64,000 nt of DNA from Alphaproteobacteria bacterium 46_93_T64 (GTDB taxonomy: Bacteria; Pseudomonadota; Alphaproteobacteria; Sneathiellales; Sneathiellaceae), in contig MAAN01000025.1 in the NCBI GenBank assembly GCA_002163135.1, positions 62,001-126,000 on the forward strand, in the 5' to 3' direction. The position numbers and the translations under genes are program-made. Positions within the stretch are counted from its first letter, which is position 1. Every line of letters starts with the position of its first letter. The notes under the pieces are model-generated. The model ran no database searches and had not been told where the DNA came from. It worked only from the letters and a program-made list of their open reading frames with translations. Shown here piece by piece: positions 62,744 through 64,000 of this stretch.

Positions 62744-64000
62744 ATGTCTAAGGGAGAGAAATGGTTGCGTTCCGTAAAGGACAGCGTACGCCCGCTTTTT
62801 GTGGAACTTGTTGTGTATTCTTTCTTCGTCAATATTCTGGCGCTTGTGATCCCGTTATTCGTTCTTCAAGTTTATAATCGCGTTGTTGCCTTCGGCAATA
62901 TCTCCACCCTGCAAGGTCTCGTTGCTGGCGTGTTTGTCGCTCTCATATTTGATTTCTCATTACGCCAAATCAGAAGCAGATTGCTTCAAAAAGCGGCCAT
63001 GCGTATTGACATCGGGGTAGGTGAAACCTTGATGAAAAAATTCTGGTCACTGCCTTTGAAAGTTTTAGAAAGCAGGCCAAGTGTATACTGGCAGAGCCTG
63101 TTTCGTGATGTGGATACAGTCCGAAATACGATCGCAGGCGCACCATTTTTACTCCTCATTGACCTTCCATTTGCTGCCGTGTTTATCGTTCTCATTTTTC
63201 TTATTGCAGAACCAATTGCTTGGGTATTTGTCTCAATTGTGCCGGTGTTTGTTCTTCTCGCTGTTGTTTCCGGGAAGTTAGTTGGTCAAGCCAGTCAAGA
63301 AGAGAAGGAAAGCCAACGGTCACGCGACTCCCTCGTTGGGGATATGATAAATAGCAGAAGTACTGTTAAAGCTTTATCGCTGGATGTAGGAATTTCTCCG
63401 CACTGGGAAAATGTACATTCAAATAATATTGAGAGCGCTTTGCGCAGGGGCATGAAGCATGACGGGTTTGTAAATGCAGGCACTGTGTTTACCCTCGCGA
63501 CTACGGTAATTATTACGAGCTTTGGTGCTCTTGCCATTATAGATCAAAAGCTAAGCATCGGCGCATTGATTGCTGCCAATATGCTTTCAAATCGTGTCAT
63601 TGGCCCGTTCAGTCAATTGGTGGGGGCTTGGAAAAGTTTTTCTGCATATCGCCAATCAAAGGATCGCCTTGACGAAGTCATGAATATTCCGACAGAACGT
63701 TTGACGGAGACAATTCAACTGGAAAATCCAGCCGGTGATATCAAGTTGGAAAATATTTCCTTTCGGTACTTTGACGATGGTGAACACGTTCTGGAGAATC
63801 TATCAGCGCATTTCACACCAAACGCGGTTCATATGATTATGGGACCAAATGGGGGTGGTAAAAGTACACTAATCAAATTGTTGAAGGGGCTCTATGTTTC
63901 CGATAAAGGGCGTATTCTGATTGATGATGCTGATATCACTCAATTTACCCGAAAACAATTGTCACGCTGGATAGGATATGTCCCTCAGGAAACGGTCCTT
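62744..64000 (+). CDS. Type I secretion ABC permease/ATPase (5' part)
   Basis: Only the first 419 codons are in the window. The N-terminal half is an exporter membrane domain (LVVYSFFVNILALVIPLFVL, RVVAFGNISTLQGL, LLLIDLPFAAVFIVLIFL). The ATPase domain begins about residue 340 (FRYFDDGEHVLENL), with Walker A GPNGGGKST. It looks like PrtD/HlyB-type exporters without a visible peptidase domain. Ribosome site GGGGGG. The rest, with signature and Walker B, lies beyond 64000. Confidence 0.9.
   Translation, partial: MSKGEKWLRSVKDSVRPLFVELVVYSFFVNILALVIPLFVLQVYNRVVAFGNISTLQGLVAGVFVALIFDFSLRQIRSRLLQKAAMRIDIGVGETLMKKFWSLPLKVLESRPSVYWQSLFRDVDTVRNTIAGAPFLLLIDLPFAAVFIVLIFLIAEPIAWVFVSIVPVFVLLAVVSGKLVGQASQEEKESQRSRDSLVGDMINSRSTVKALSLDVGISPHWENVHSNNIESALRRGMKHDGFVNAGTVFTLATTVIITSFGALAIIDQKLSIGALIAANMLSNRVIGPFSQLVGAWKSFSAYRQSKDRLDEVMNIPTERLTETIQLENPAGDIKLENISFRYFDDGEHVLENLSAHFTPNAVHMIMGPNGGGKSTLIKLLKGLYVSDKGRILIDDADITQFTRKQLSRWIGYVPQETVL

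Overview
The window is chromosomal DNA of moderate-to-low GC from what looks like a marine or host-associated alphaproteobacterium. The indicators are a mitochondrial-type complex I accessory subunit (NDUFS4 family), a Rhizobium-type GlpSTPQV glycerol transporter with its DUF2160 partner, HspQ, proteins with VPLPA-CTERM sorting tails, and a DddP-like M24 hydrolase. I cannot name the genus from the sequence.

Layout. (1) 1-5.8 kb is ordinary backbone: a double cold-shock-domain protein; a TPP-riboswitch-controlled ThiXYZ pyrimidine-precursor transporter on the minus strand; a DUF192 protein; a hot-dog thioesterase; tRNA-Pro(TGG); a PA14 protein; an NDUFS4-like protein; and tRNA-Arg(TCT). (2) tRNA-Arg(TCT) is an integration hotspot. 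Its 3' end, with the following tRNA terminator and the DNA beyond it, recurs as direct repeats at 39.76 kb and 53.80 kb. These repeats cut the next 48 kb into two att-bounded segments in tandem. (3) The first segment (5.8-39.8 kb) begins with a tyrosine integrase, a zinc-finger protein, an excisionase-like HTH protein, a PrimPol-like primase, a helicase (frameshifted), a ribbon-helix-helix protein and an HGGxSTG protein. Cargo follows: a sulfatase / Gfo-Idh-MocA / NitT-TauT transporter operon with a GntR-type regulator; a class III nucleotide cyclase; a resolvase; the glycerol-3-phosphate dehydrogenase plus glycerol ABC transporter operon; a rhodanese / NifU / ATP-grasp / degenerate metallo-beta-lactamase-fold cluster; HspQ; and an ArsR-Old Yellow Enzyme pair. 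(4) The second segment (39.8-53.8 kb) has no integrase. It carries a signalling trio (REC-GGDEF-EAL, CHASE-PAS histidine kinase, single-domain response regulator), then a LysR-regulated operon of PxpA, biotin carrier, biotin carboxylase, PxpB and PxpC homologues together with a sugar-type ABC transporter. (5) The third att copy (53.8 kb) is followed by the decayed 3' end of another integrase. Next come a VPLPA-CTERM protein with a relic of a second sorting tail beside it, an SDR dehydrogenase, a LysR regulator divergent from a DddP-like M24 hydrolase, a second VPLPA-CTERM protein, a gamma-butyrobetaine-hydroxylase-like dioxygenase, and the start of a type I secretion ABC protein that runs off the end.

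How the parts work together. The mobile modules explain how the cargo accumulated: elements that target tRNA-Arg stack next to the gene, newest nearest the tRNA, and older ones lose their integrase. The cargo is mostly uptake plus first catabolic steps (sulfated or sulfonated organics, glycerol, a lactam-like compound), each with its own regulator. A family of short degenerate repeats is scattered through the intergenic DNA, and IS6-family and serine-recombinase relics are also present.

The observations I would check first are the tandem att array with shared end motifs, the biotin-dependent PxpABC-like operon, the sulfatase/oxidoreductase operon, and the DddP-like protein that lacks the catalytic aspartate.
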